A stretch of DNA of 10,899 bases from CAYUCJ01 sp049282265 (GCA_049282265.1 JBAPTR010000025.1:1-10899), one strand, 5' to 3'. Counted from the stretch's first letter, positions 1-7,651 are shown. Notes: generated from the sequence alone by a model not told the origin. Numbers and translations: made by a program.

Positions 1-384
1 CAACGGCTGGGAACGGGGGCCATCATCGTGTTTGACGAAGGGACCTGCCTGGTGGGAGCGACCTTGAACCTGATGACCTATTTTGCAAGGGAGTCCTGCG
101 GGTTCTGTACGCCCTGCCGGGAAGGGCTGCCCTTTGTCAGAGACCTCCTGCACCGCATTGAAGCGGGGCAAGGAGAGGCCTCCTTTATCCCCATGCTGAA
201 GGAGATGTGCGGCGCCATGTCCCATGCCTACTGTGCCTTTGCGCCGGGAGCGGTTGCCCCTTTGAAGGGTCTCCTGACCTATTTCGAGGACGAGATCCGG
301 GAACACATCAGCCAAGGCAAGTGCCCCTATGGCCCCGATCCCCGGCCTCGGGAATTGACGGACGGTGCGTTATGGTCAGCCTGA
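1..384 (+). CDS. nuoF: NADH-quinone oxidoreductase subunit F, C-terminal part (5' end outside window)
   Basis: This is the C-terminal 127 codons of the complex I subunit that binds NADH and FMN; those binding sites lie upstream of the window. The reading frame is open from base 1, and the GTG at 28 is an internal valine, not a start. The visible part carries the N3 [4Fe-4S] ligands: ESCGFCTPCREG gives C33, C36 and C39 of the fragment, and the fourth ligand is C78 in AYCAFAPGAV, close to the E. coli arrangement. N3 passes electrons from FMN into the cluster chain of NuoG. The stop (TGA 382-384) lies inside nuoG, a 13-nt overlap that suggests translational coupling. The C-terminal tail after about residue 100 is polar and poorly conserved, as is usual in the family. 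Identification is firm; only completeness is lacking. Confidence 0.96.
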   Translation, partial: QRLGTGAIIVFDEGTCLVGATLNLMTYFARESCGFCTPCREGLPFVRDLLHRIEAGQGEASFIPMLKEMCGAMSHAYCAFAPGAVAPLKGLLTYFEDEIREHISQGKCPYGPDPRPRELTDGALWSA

Positions 385-2870
385 TCATCGATCATCGTGA
401 AATCACCGTTCCCGACGGGACCAAAGTCATCGAAGCCGCCGAACGTCTGGGCATCATGGTTCCCCGCTTCTGCTACCATCCCGCCCTGGGATCGCTGGGT
501 GCCTGCCGCATGTGCGCCGTCAAATTCATGGAAGGGCCGGTCAAGGGCGTGGAAATGAGTTGCATGGTGGATGTGGAGGAGGGCATGGTGGTCTCCACAA
601 CAGATCCGGAAGCCATGGCGTTTCGCCGATGGATCATTGAATGCCTCATGCTGAACCATCCCCATGACTGCCCTGTGTGTGATGAGGGAGGGCATTGCCT
701 GCTCCAGGACGAAACCGTCTCCGGGGGGCATGGCCTTCGCAGGTACATGGGGAAGAAGCGGACCTATGAGGATCAGTACCTCGGGCCTTTCGTGCAGCAT
801 GAAATGAACCGGTGCATCCAGTGCTGGCGCTGCAGGCGTTTTTATCAGGAATTTACCGGTTACCGGGATCTGGGCGCTCTTGGAATAGCCAACGGCACCT
901 ATTTCGGCAGGTTTTCGGAGGGTTCCCTGGAAAGTCCCTTTTCCGGGAATCTCATCGATATCTGTCCAACCGGGGTTTTTACGGACAGGCCGTCCCGGTT
1001 TCGGGGGAGGCGCTGGGATTTTGAACGGGGACCGTCCCTCTGTCTCCACTGCTCTCTGGGCTGCAACACAGTGGGCAGTGCCCACTACCGGGAAATGGTA
1101 CGACTGGAGGCCCGTTTGAATGAACAGGTTAACGGCCATTTCATCTGTGATCGCGGACGCTACGGGTTCAAATATACCGAGCGTCCGGATCGGCCGCGCG
1201 AACCAGAGGTGAATGGAGAGAGGGTGCCGCAGGAAGAGGCCATTCATGTGGTGGTGGAAAGGCTGCGGGCGATCCATGAGAGCGCAGGCCCGACAGCCGT
1301 CGCCTGCATGGGCTCACCGCGAAACAGTCTGGAGACCATGGAACAGGTTGCGAGGCTGTGCCGCACCCAAGGCTGGCCCGGCCCCCGGTTTTTCTGGGAT
1401 GCTTCCGTGGAGCGCAAGACGAAAAGGGCGGTTTCGAGGCTGGATGGCTCTCTGGCGGTCTCCCTGAAGGAAGTGGAGGAAGCGGACTTCATCCTGGTGG
1501 TGGGCGCCGACCCGGTCAATGAGGCCCCCATGCTGGCGCTGGCCATGAGGCAGGCACAGCGGAAGGGAGCTGCCGTGGCTGTCCTGGATCCTAGACCCCT
1601 TTCTCTGCCCCTTGACTTCCATCACCTGGCCGTGCCTCCGTCCCGGTTAAATTCCTGCCTTCAAGCCCTCATGACGAGGACCGTCCCTCGGAATGTGGCC
1701 GAGGGCCTGGGCGCGGATGCCCTTGGATTTTTCGATGCCCTCGCCGGCGCTTCTACACAAAGCGGTGGCATTTTGGAAGGGATCTCAAAGATCCTGCCCG
1801 GTCTTGAGGCATCCACGAGGCCGGTCATCGTCTGCGGCATGGATGTCGTCGGGGAACACACGCCCGCCCTTGCCGCGGACTATGCCCTCCTGATGAAGGC
1901 AAGCAAAGGGCAAGCCGGACTGTTCTACCTACTGCCGGGACCTAATGCCTTTGGTGCGGCCCTTTTCTCAAACACCGACGATGCTCCTGAGACCATGATC
2001 GAGGCCATTGAACAGGGAAAGATCAAGGCCTTGCTGCTGGTGGAGAGTGATCCCTTCGCCTCTTTTCCGGATCGTCCCCGTCTGGACCGCGCCCTGGACA
2101 GGCTGGATTTCCTGGTTGTCCTGGACTATCTCCCTTCCCCGGTAGCGGAAAAGGCTCACGTGGTCATCCCCACGGCCACGGTATTCGAGACCAACGGCCG
2201 TTATATGAATCAGGAAGGGCGGATACAAGAGGCCCGGGCCGTTCACAAAGGGGGCACACCCCTATCCCGCACCGGGGAGGGCGGCCATCCCCCCCGCAGC
2301 CACCTCGATCATGTGCCTGGAGGTGGGGTGAGGGCGGCAGGCGACGTGTTGAATGATCTGGCAAAAAGTCTTCCGGTTCGGGAGACCGGCCCCATGCATG
2401 GTGATCCGGCAACAATCCCGGCTGAAGAGAACCGGTTTCTCGCCGAGCTCCTGGAACAGGGTTGTGAAGGTTACGGAGCGCGGTGGCCGGCCGGCTCAAC
2501 GCGGGCAAGACCGTTTGCTCAGGAGGCGCTGTCTCCTGAAAACGATCAGGGCGACGCGGACGGGTTGGAACTCCTTTTGGTGGACTGGACGTTCGGTACG
2601 GAGGAGCTCTCTTCCTATTCCGCCCATACTCGGGAAGCTGAGCTCTCTCCTTATCTGGCCCTGCACCCCAAGGATGCCGCCCGGCTTGGATTTTCAACGG
2701 GGGACAGGGTCGTGTTGAACCTGGACGAGGGTTCGCTGGAGGTGGACCTCCGGGTCAGGGAACACATAGCACAGGGTGTTCTGGTCCTTCCCAGGCACAG
2801 ACAACTGGAATGGCAGAAGGTCTCGGGGTTTAGGGTGACCCTGCCCACGAACCGGATAAAACGGATATAG
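372..2870 (+). CDS. nuoG: NADH-quinone oxidoreductase subunit G
   Basis: This is the large Fe-S subunit of the peripheral arm (832 aa; E. coli about 908). It wires electrons from N3 towards NuoI. The N-terminal [2Fe-2S] ferredoxin domain has N1b ligands C34, C45, C48 and C64. N5 is H96-x3-C100-x2-C103-x5-C109 (HPHDCPVCDEGGHC). N4 is C148, C151, C154 and C198. A complete N7 set follows, C224-x2-C227-x3-C231-x27-C259, at the start of a molybdopterin-oxidoreductase-like domain that has lost catalysis in this family. The last ~110 residues resemble the molybdopterin-dinucleotide-binding fold (ELSSYSAHTREAELSPY). I chose ATG 372 because it opens directly into the ferredoxin fold; the frame is open back to 207, but that would bury it in nuoF. 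The Shine-Dalgarno is weak, in keeping with coupling to nuoF. A GC-rich stretch near 2240-2350 encodes a loop (HPPRSHLDHVPGGG) that I believe occurs in other bacterial NuoG. Confidence 0.96.
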   Translation: MVSLIIDHREITVPDGTKVIEAAERLGIMVPRFCYHPALGSLGACRMCAVKFMEGPVKGVEMSCMVDVEEGMVVSTTDPEAMAFRRWIIECLMLNHPHDCPVCDEGGHCLLQDETVSGGHGLRRYMGKKRTYEDQYLGPFVQHEMNRCIQCWRCRRFYQEFTGYRDLGALGIANGTYFGRFSEGSLESPFSGNLIDICPTGVFTDRPSRFRGRRWDFERGPSLCLHCSLGCNTVGSAHYREMVRLEARLNEQVNGHFICDRGRYGFKYTERPDRPREPEVNGERVPQEEAIHVVVERLRAIHESAGPTAVACMGSPRNSLETMEQVARLCRTQGWPGPRFFWDASVERKTKRAVSRLDGSLAVSLKEVEEADFILVVGADPVNEAPMLALAMRQAQRKGAAVAVLDPRPLSLPLDFHHLAVPPSRLNSCLQALMTRTVPRNVAEGLGADALGFFDALAGASTQSGGILEGISKILPGLEASTRPVIVCGMDVVGEHTPALAADYALLMKASKGQAGLFYLLPGPNAFGAALFSNTDDAPETMIEAIEQGKIKALLLVESDPFASFPDRPRLDRALDRLDFLVVLDYLPSPVAEKAHVVIPTATVFETNGRYMNQEGRIQEARAVHKGGTPLSRTGEGGHPPRSHLDHVPGGGVRAAGDVLNDLAKSLPVRETGPMHGDPATIPAEENRFLAELLEQGCEGYGARWPAGSTRARPFAQEALSPENDQGDADGLELLLVDWTFGTEELSSYSAHTREAELSPYLALHPKDAARLGFSTGDRVVLNLDEGSLEVDLRVREHIAQGVLVLPRHRQLEWQKVSGFRVTLPTNRIKRI

Positions 2871-2879
2871 GCGAAGATC

Positions 2880-3875
2880 ATGATCGGCTGGATTCTCGGA
2901 GTCATCCTCCTCATCATAAAACTCGGGATCATTCTCGTGGCCCTGCTCCTGGTGGCCGGCTGGCTGGTCTACGTGGAACGTAAACTCCTGGGGAGGCTCC
3001 AGCTCCGACTGGGTCCCAACAGGGCCGGCCCCTTTGGACTCCTTCAGCCCATAGCGGATATCGTAAAACTGATGACCAAGGAGGACACGGTTCCGCAGGG
3101 GGCGGATCGCATGGTCTTCCTCTTTGCCCCCGCCGTGGTGGCAGTCACCGCCCTTCTCATCTTTGCGGTGGTCCCGTTCGGAAAAGACTGGATGATCTGG
3201 GGCAGGAGGTTACCCCTGGTCGTCTCGGATCTGAACGTGGGATTGCTCTATGTTTTCGCCCTTTCATCCCTGGGCGTCTACGGCGTTGTCCTTGGTGGCT
3301 GGGCCTCCAATTCCAAATACAGCCTCCTGGGGGGAATCCGCGCGGCGGCACAAATGATCAGCTATGAACTCTCCCTCGGGCTCTCGCTGGTGCCCGTGGT
3401 GATGCTCGCCCATTCCTTCAGCCTGGTTGATATTGTGAAGGCCCAGGCGGGGATGCCCTTCATTGTGATGCAGCCGGTCGCCTTTGGCGTATTTTTCATC
3501 AGCGCCGTGGCGGAGATCAAGCGCATCCCCTTTGATCTGCCCGAGGCGGAACATGAACTGGTGGCGGGGTATCATACGGAGTACAGTGGAATGCGCTTCG
3601 GGCTCTTCTTCCTGGGGGAGTATATCACCATGATTTCCCTGGGAGCTCTGCTGGCCGTGTTTTTCCTGGGCGGCTGGCGCGGGCCCCTGCTGCCGCCCCT
3701 GGTCTGGTTCTGCCTGAAGGTCTCCCTCGTGATTTTTGTCATGATCTGGATAAGGGGGACCCTCCCGCGACTGCGATATGACCAACTGATGGACCTGGGT
3801 TGGAAGGTGCTGGTCCCCGTGGCTCTGGTCAACATTGTCCTGACAGGCGGCCTGATGCTGCTCCTGTCTCCATGA
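2880..3875 (+). CDS. nuoH: NADH-quinone oxidoreductase subunit H
   Basis: This is the membrane subunit (331 aa, usual length about 325-350) that forms the quinone tunnel with NuoB and NuoD and starts the chain of charged residues along the membrane arm. About eight hydrophobic helices are visible. Diagnostic segments are YVERKLLGRLQLRLGPNR (residues 31-48), QPIADIVKLMTKED (56-69), RAAAQMISYELSLG (154-167) and the acidic cytoplasmic loop EIKRIPFDLPEAEHELVAGY (212-231) followed by HTEYSGMRFGLFFLGEY. That loop has the conserved E212, D219, E222, E224 and E226 that face the quinone cavity. ATG 2880 lies 9 nt after the nuoG stop with only a weak ribosome site (GCGAAGATC), so coupling to nuoG is likely. 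The next gene is 402 bp away, which is unusual for nuoH-nuoI and is explained by the repeat block there. Confidence 0.97.
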   Translation: MIGWILGVILLIIKLGIILVALLLVAGWLVYVERKLLGRLQLRLGPNRAGPFGLLQPIADIVKLMTKEDTVPQGADRMVFLFAPAVVAVTALLIFAVVPFGKDWMIWGRRLPLVVSDLNVGLLYVFALSSLGVYGVVLGGWASNSKYSLLGGIRAAAQMISYELSLGLSLVPVVMLAHSFSLVDIVKAQAGMPFIVMQPVAFGVFFISAVAEIKRIPFDLPEAEHELVAGYHTEYSGMRFGLFFLGEYITMISLGALLAVFFLGGWRGPLLPPLVWFCLKVSLVIFVMIWIRGTLPRLRYDQLMDLGWKVLVPVALVNIVLTGGLMLLLSP

Positions 3876-3911
3876 GAGTCGTCTGGCCCTGTGGAGGGCG
3901 TGGGGAGGTTT

Positions 3912-3965
3912 GATTTCTTAAAAAGCTGGTTTATGCCGCAAGCGGCAGCCTATGAGCAACGAAGT
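3912..3965. repeat. Direct repeat unit 1 (about 54 bp, hairpin core)
   Basis: This unit matches 4181-4235 at about 40 of 48 positions outside a variable centre. The shared core is AAGCTGGTTTATGCC (3923-3937), then GGCA, one variable base and CCTATGAG (3949-3956). The centre forms a perfect hairpin, TGCCGC-AA-GCGGCA (3934-3947). The right end, AACGAAGT (3958-3965), is the exact reverse complement of ACTTCGTT at the left end of unit 2 (4182-4189). The family of the element is not known to me. Confidence 0.75.
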
Positions 3966-4180
3966 GGAGGATGGCCTGACACTCTTTTTCAGACCCTTTC
4001 TAAACACATCGGAGGGGATGGCCGACTATTTGGGGTTTAGCGCTATGCAGTAGATTTGCGGGGGTTCAGGAGCAGTAAACCCCAAATAGTCGTCCATGTC
4101 GGAGTCCTGTGCCAAGTGCACTATGAGAAAGTGTCTGAAAAAGACCCTCAGGCCCCCTCCTGAGCTGAAGTGAATGAGGT
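3966..4180. repeat. Nested long palindrome (MITE-like or palindromic repetitive element)
   Basis: Two sets of inverted arms are nested. The outer arms are 3973-4001 and 4126-4154 (29 nt each, 25 matches); the shared core is TCTTTTTCAGAC on the left and GTCTGAAAAAGA on the right. The inner arms are 4018-4039 and 4076-4097 (22 nt, 21 matches), including GACTATTTGGGGTTTA and TAAACCCCAAATAGTC. The apical loop is 4040-4075. As RNA this would fold into a very stable interrupted hairpin. There is no transposase or coding capacity. The arms could be terminal inverted repeats of two small elements, one inserted in the other, or parts of one folded element. I see no clear target-site duplication; TCGGAG occurs at both 4009-4014 and 4099-4104 but is too short to rely on. 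The arms are seen directly; mobility is inference. Confidence 0.8.
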
Positions 4181-4235
4181 GACTTCGTTAGAAGCTGGTT
4201 TATGCCACTTTGAGGCATCCTATGAGAAAGGAACT
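4181..4235. repeat. Direct repeat unit 2 (about 55 bp, hairpin core)
   Basis: This is the second copy of the unit at 3912-3965 in the same orientation. It has the identical AAGCTGGTTTATGCC (4192-4206) and CCTATGAG (4219-4226), but its centre differs: ATGCC-ACTTTGA-GGCAT (4202-4218) still pairs as a hairpin although the loop sequence is unrelated to unit 1. Preserved pairing with changed sequence suggests the fold matters. A degenerate third trace, TGCCAAGTGCACTATGAGAAAG minus its first bases, occurs at 4110-4131; its CTATGAGAAAG (4121-4131) is identical to 4220-4230. Confidence 0.75.
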
Positions 4236-4257
4236 TCATTAATACTATGAGTTCCTT
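4228..4257 (+). promoter_or_regulatory. Hairpin directly upstream of the nuoI ribosome-binding site
   Basis: AAGGAACTTCAT (4228-4239) pairs with ATGAGTTCCTT (4247-4257), giving an 11-bp stem with one bulged T and a 7-nt loop. The likely nuoI Shine-Dalgarno GGAAGGTGA starts at the next base (4258). There is no T-run, so it is not a standard terminator. It overlaps the end of repeat unit 2. It may protect the 5' end of a processed mRNA or modulate nuoI translation, but that is inference. Confidence 0.5.
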
Positions 4258-4277
4258 GGAAGGTGAATAAAGAAGGT

Positions 4278-4832
<555 letters not shown>

Positions 4833-4878
4833 GGGAGGGGCGTTGTCGAGGAAACGGATCGGAGCTGGAGGCTTTTTT

Positions 4879-5397
4879 ATGACATTGTATGGCGCCGTTT
4901 TCTACCTGCTGGGGATCATCATCCTGGGGGCAAGTGTCCTGGCCATTACCCGAAGAAATATGGTCCACGCGGTGATCTGCCTGATCGTGTCGTTCCTCGG
5001 CACAGCCCTCCTCTTCTTCCTGCTGGGGGCGCCGTTTCTGGCCGCTCTGGAAGTGATCATCTACGCAGGAGCCATCATGGTCCTGTTTCTCTTCGTCATC
5101 ATGACCCTCAAGATGGAGACCAGCAAGGAGCTCGGCCCTTCCATAGGCAGGTGGGGGCCAGCCGTCCTGCTTGGAACCGCCTTCCTCATATTGATCGTTC
5201 TCGTTGTCACCCGGGATCCCATCTCCCGGGTCGCCCTGGAAACATCCGTAGCCGAGCCGGCAGCTTTCGGCCGGTTTGTCTTTGAGAACTACTGGCTCGC
5301 CGTGGAGATCATCTCCCTCCTGCTCCTGGTGGCCCTGGTCGCGGTCATCCACCTGGGAAGGGGCAAGGGAGAAGCAAACAAGGAGGATGAAGCATGA
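4879..5397 (+). CDS. nuoJ: NADH-quinone oxidoreductase subunit J
   Basis: This is a 172-aa membrane subunit (E. coli 184) with five predicted helices, lying between NuoH and NuoK. It helps relay the conformational and protonation signal from the quinone site to the pumps. The family signature ALEVIIYAGAIMVLFLFVIM (residues 57-76) is TM3, the helix with the pi-bulge that rotates during turnover; E58 and Y62 are in place. ATG 4879 is preceded by GGAGG (4867-4871) at 7-nt spacing, a strong ribosome site that decides the start over an in-frame TTG at 4843. The gene begins 46 nt after nuoI and ends in an ATGA overlap with nuoK. The C-terminal tail (GRGKGEANKEDEA) is charged and cytoplasmic. Confidence 0.95.
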   Translation: MTLYGAVFYLLGIIILGASVLAITRRNMVHAVICLIVSFLGTALLFFLLGAPFLAALEVIIYAGAIMVLFLFVIMTLKMETSKELGPSIGRWGPAVLLGTAFLILIVLVVTRDPISRVALETSVAEPAAFGRFVFENYWLAVEIISLLLLVALVAVIHLGRGKGEANKEDEA

Positions 5398-5699
5398 TTG
5401 TTCCCTATGGGCATGTCCTTATCCTGGCAGTCATGAGCTTTGCGGTCGGGTTGGTCTGCATGGTGGCGCGGCGCAATCTGATCATGCTGCTTGTTGGGGT
5501 TGAAATCATGATGAATGGAGCCGCCATCGCCTTTGTGGGCGCGGCCCTGCGATGGCAGTTGCTTACGGGGCAGGTCTTCGTGCTTTTCCTGATCGGCGTG
5601 GCCGGGGCCGAGGTCTCGGTGGGACTGGTGTTGATCGTGGCTGCCTATCGGAAAACCGAATCACTGGATCCGGACACCTATAACCTTTTGAAATGGTAA
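5394..5699 (+). CDS. nuoK: NADH-quinone oxidoreductase subunit K
   Basis: This is a 101-aa subunit (E. coli 100) with three transmembrane helices, related to MrpC of multisubunit Na+/H+ antiporters. The two buried glutamates needed for coupling in E. coli (E36 and E72) correspond to E37 in LLVGVEIMMN and E73 in GVAGAEVSVGL. It forms the half-channel next to NuoN and NuoJ. ATG 5394 overlaps the nuoJ stop as ATGA, and AAGGAGGA (5380-5387) gives a strong ribosome site inside the nuoJ 3' end, so translation is likely coupled. The length and motifs are normal and nothing appears degraded. Confidence 0.97.
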   Translation: MIVPYGHVLILAVMSFAVGLVCMVARRNLIMLLVGVEIMMNGAAIAFVGAALRWQLLTGQVFVLFLIGVAGAEVSVGLVLIVAAYRKTESLDPDTYNLLKW

Positions 5700-5704
5700 A
5701 TGGC

Positions 5705-5758
5705 ATGAAGAAAGCCAGTCCCAATTATCTTGCACCGTGGATCAGGAGGGGGCTATGA
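5705..5758 (+). other. Possible 17-codon leader ORF ahead of nuoL
   Basis: An ATG at 5705 opens a frame encoding MKKASPNYLAPWIRRGL, ending in a TGA (5756-5758) that overlaps the nuoL ATG as ATGA. The arrangement mimics a translationally coupled leader and fills almost the whole nuoK-nuoL gap. No good Shine-Dalgarno precedes it, and I recognise no homologue, so it may be chance. Confidence 0.2.
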
Positions 5759-7644
5759 TTCCTGCCCTGATCCGGGACCTGAACCTGGCGCTCATTGTGA
5801 CGGCCCTGTCGCTCCCCTTGCTCTCGTTTGGAGTGATTTCGGTCTTCACCCGGCCTCATCCGCGCGTTTCCGCTGCAATCTCGGTGGGGGCTGTCACTTC
5901 CGCCCTGACGGCCGTTTTGTGGCTCTTCGCCATGAACCGGCACATGCACCAGCCCATCGCGTACGCGGGCCGATGGTTCATCTCGGGAAAGGTCGTCATT
6001 TGTTTCGGGTTTCTCCTGGACCCGACCAGCCTGCTTATGCTCACCCTCGTGGCGCTCATCAGCTGCCTGGTTCAGATCTACTCCCTGGGTTACATGGCCG
6101 GTGACCCCGGCTTTTCCCGCTACTATGCCTTTCAATCCCTTTTTGCCTGGGCCATGATGAGCCTGAGCGTCTCGTCTTCCCTCCTGCAGCTTTATGTTTT
6201 CTGGGAGCTGGTAGGGCTCTCGTCCTACCTCCTCATCGGTTTCTGGTACGAAAAGTTCAGCGCCAGCCAGGCCGGAAAGAAGGCCTTTCTCATGACCCGA
6301 CTGGGCGATACCGCCTTCCTTATCGGCCTTTTCATGGTGCTCATCAATCTCGGGGACCTCAATATCCTGGCACTGGACAGCGCGGGGGCAGCGGCCCGGA
6401 TGTCGCCTTTCATGATCACGGCTTCGGCCCTGCTCATATTCGGGGGAATCGTAGGCAAGAGCGCACAGTTTCCGCTTCTGACCTGGCTTCCGGATGCCAT
6501 GGAAGGGCCCACGCCGGTGAGCGCCTTGCTCCACTCGGCCACCATGGTGGCCGCGGGGGTCTATCTCTTTCTCCGCCTCTTCCCTTTTTTCAGCCATTCG
6601 GAAAGCGCCATGACCGTCTTCCTGTCCATCAGTACCGTTAGCATGCTCATGGCCTCCACCATGGCCATGGTGCAGAGGGACATCAAGAAGGTTCTGGCCT
6701 ATTCCACCATCAGCCAGCTGGGGTTCATGATCATGGCCCTGTCCGCCGGTGGCTACTTTGCAGGAGCATTTCATCTCACCACCCACGCGGCATTCAAGTC
6801 TCTGCTTTTCCTCTGCGCCGGTGTCTGGATTCACCACTATGGGACCAATGATCTGTTCGACATCGGCAGGCGGGGCGGCCGGAGAGCCAGGGTACCCATG
6901 GTTTGCCTGATCGTGGGGGCAGGGGCTCTTTCGGGGGTTCCTCCTTTTTCCGGGTTTTTCAGCAAAGAGGCTATCATGGCGACGCTTGCAGCACTGCACA
7001 ACCCCGTATGGGTGGCGGCGGGTCTCGCAGGCGCCTTTCTGACCGCCTACTATACCTTCAGGATGGTCTTCATCATCCTCTTCCCGCGCGATACCGAAGG
7101 CGAGCCCCATGCCGATGTCGCCGGGCACAAAAGGACACTTGACCGTTTGATGCACGGGCCCCTCATCGTCCTGTCCGTTATCACTCTGGCCCTCGGTTTT
7201 TTTAAGGAACCCCTCAAGATTTTCCTCCTGACTCGGCAAGAGTTCACCGGAAGCGGCGCTGTGGGCCACAGCGGGGTGTTTTACGGATCAATGGCGCTGG
7301 TTTTCGTGGGTGTGGCCGTGGCCTGGTTCGAGTTCGGCCGGAAGCGTTCTCCCCGTGTAGGATTTGTTGAACGGGTTCCCTTCCTGAAGGCCCTCTTTTC
7401 GAATCGCTGGTATCTGGATTATGTTTACCACAAAATGGTGAAAACTGTTCTGGACGGTACCTTTTCCAGGCTCTCGGCCGAGAACGAGCGTCTGGCCATC
7501 AATGGGGGCCTGGATCTTTTTGCCCGATTCACCGTGGCCTCAGGGCGGGTCCTCTCGTTCCTGCAGTCGGGAATTCTGAGGTATAACCTGATGGTCCTGT
7601 TCGCCGTTGTGACCGTCCTGATCCTCTTTTTCTGGATAGGATAG
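5755..7644 (+). CDS. nuoL: NADH-quinone oxidoreductase subunit L
   Basis: This is the distal antiporter-like proton-pumping subunit (629 aa; E. coli 613), related to MrpA. Key residues are intact: E151 on TM5 (YVFWELVGLSSYLLIGFWY), K235 on TM7 (GGIVGKSAQFPLLTWLPDAM), K348 on TM10-11 (THAAFKSLLFLCAG) and K404 on TM12 (FSGFFSKEAI). They match E. coli E144, K229, K342 and K399. The signature GPTPVSALLHSATMVAAGVY spans about residues 251-270. After about residue 500 come the long lateral amphipathic helix that braces NuoM and NuoN (FSRLSAENERLAINGGLDLF region) and a terminal membrane anchor (LMVLFAVVTVLILFFWIG). ATG 5755 has AGGAGG (5744-5749) at 5-nt spacing; an in-frame GTG at 5737 is less likely because the Shine-Dalgarno would lie inside the gene. 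Confidence 0.97.
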   Translation: MIPALIRDLNLALIVTALSLPLLSFGVISVFTRPHPRVSAAISVGAVTSALTAVLWLFAMNRHMHQPIAYAGRWFISGKVVICFGFLLDPTSLLMLTLVALISCLVQIYSLGYMAGDPGFSRYYAFQSLFAWAMMSLSVSSSLLQLYVFWELVGLSSYLLIGFWYEKFSASQAGKKAFLMTRLGDTAFLIGLFMVLINLGDLNILALDSAGAAARMSPFMITASALLIFGGIVGKSAQFPLLTWLPDAMEGPTPVSALLHSATMVAAGVYLFLRLFPFFSHSESAMTVFLSISTVSMLMASTMAMVQRDIKKVLAYSTISQLGFMIMALSAGGYFAGAFHLTTHAAFKSLLFLCAGVWIHHYGTNDLFDIGRRGGRRARVPMVCLIVGAGALSGVPPFSGFFSKEAIMATLAALHNPVWVAAGLAGAFLTAYYTFRMVFIILFPRDTEGEPHADVAGHKRTLDRLMHGPLIVLSVITLALGFFKEPLKIFLLTRQEFTGSGAVGHSGVFYGSMALVFVGVAVAWFEFGRKRSPRVGFVERVPFLKALFSNRWYLDYVYHKMVKTVLDGTFSRLSAENERLAINGGLDLFARFTVASGRVLSFLQSGILRYNLMVLFAVVTVLILFFWIG

Positions 7645-7651
7645 AAGACCC

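Larger units (their letters stand above)
3876..4277. other. 402-bp non-coding block separating nuoH from nuoI
   Basis: No convincing gene lies here. The block opens with a small hairpin just after nuoH (GCCCT-GTGG-AGGGC, 3886-3899) that has no adjacent T-run, then holds direct repeat unit 1 (3912-3965), a nested palindrome (3966-4180), direct repeat unit 2 (4181-4235) and a hairpin (4228-4257) abutting the nuoI ribosome site. The composition is more AT-rich than the flanking genes. I see no strong sigma-70 or sigma-54 promoter, so nuoI-nuoN probably still rely on read-through. A 35-codon ATG frame at 3933-4040 lies entirely within the repeats and has no Shine-Dalgarno. Confidence 0.85.

Noticed and set aside
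207..371. Upstream extension of the nuoG frame
   Set aside because: It lies within nuoF in another phase and encodes no family sequence; NuoG similarity starts at the ATG at 372.
2300..2326. CCACCTC/GAGGTGG inverted repeat within nuoG
   Set aside because: It lies in a GC-rich coding loop that appears to be a normal family insertion; a 7-bp match is expected by chance in such sequence.
3886..3899. GCCCT-GTGG-AGGGC hairpin after nuoH as a terminator
   Set aside because: The stem is only 5 bp and the T-rich sequence starts about 8 nt later, so it does not meet the usual pattern.
3933..4040. 35-codon frame (starting MPQAAAYEQ) in the nuoH-nuoI gap
   Set aside because: It is made entirely of repeat unit 1 and palindrome arm, lacks a ribosome site and has no recognised homologue.
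3957..4196. Resemblance of CAACGAAG and CGTTAGA at the repeat ends to integron attC boxes
   Set aside because: The seven-base consensus ends do not fit, there is no integrase or cassette gene, and the repeats flank a palindrome rather than an ORF.
3912..4235. CRISPR-like repeat-spacer layout
   Set aside because: There are only two repeats, 215 bp apart, and the intervening sequence is itself palindromic.
5725..7269. 514-codon open frame on the minus strand opposite nuoL
   Set aside because: It is an antisense shadow of a GC-rich gene: the product is rich in G, H, E, R and Q with no recognisable domain, and nuoL on the + strand is unmistakable.
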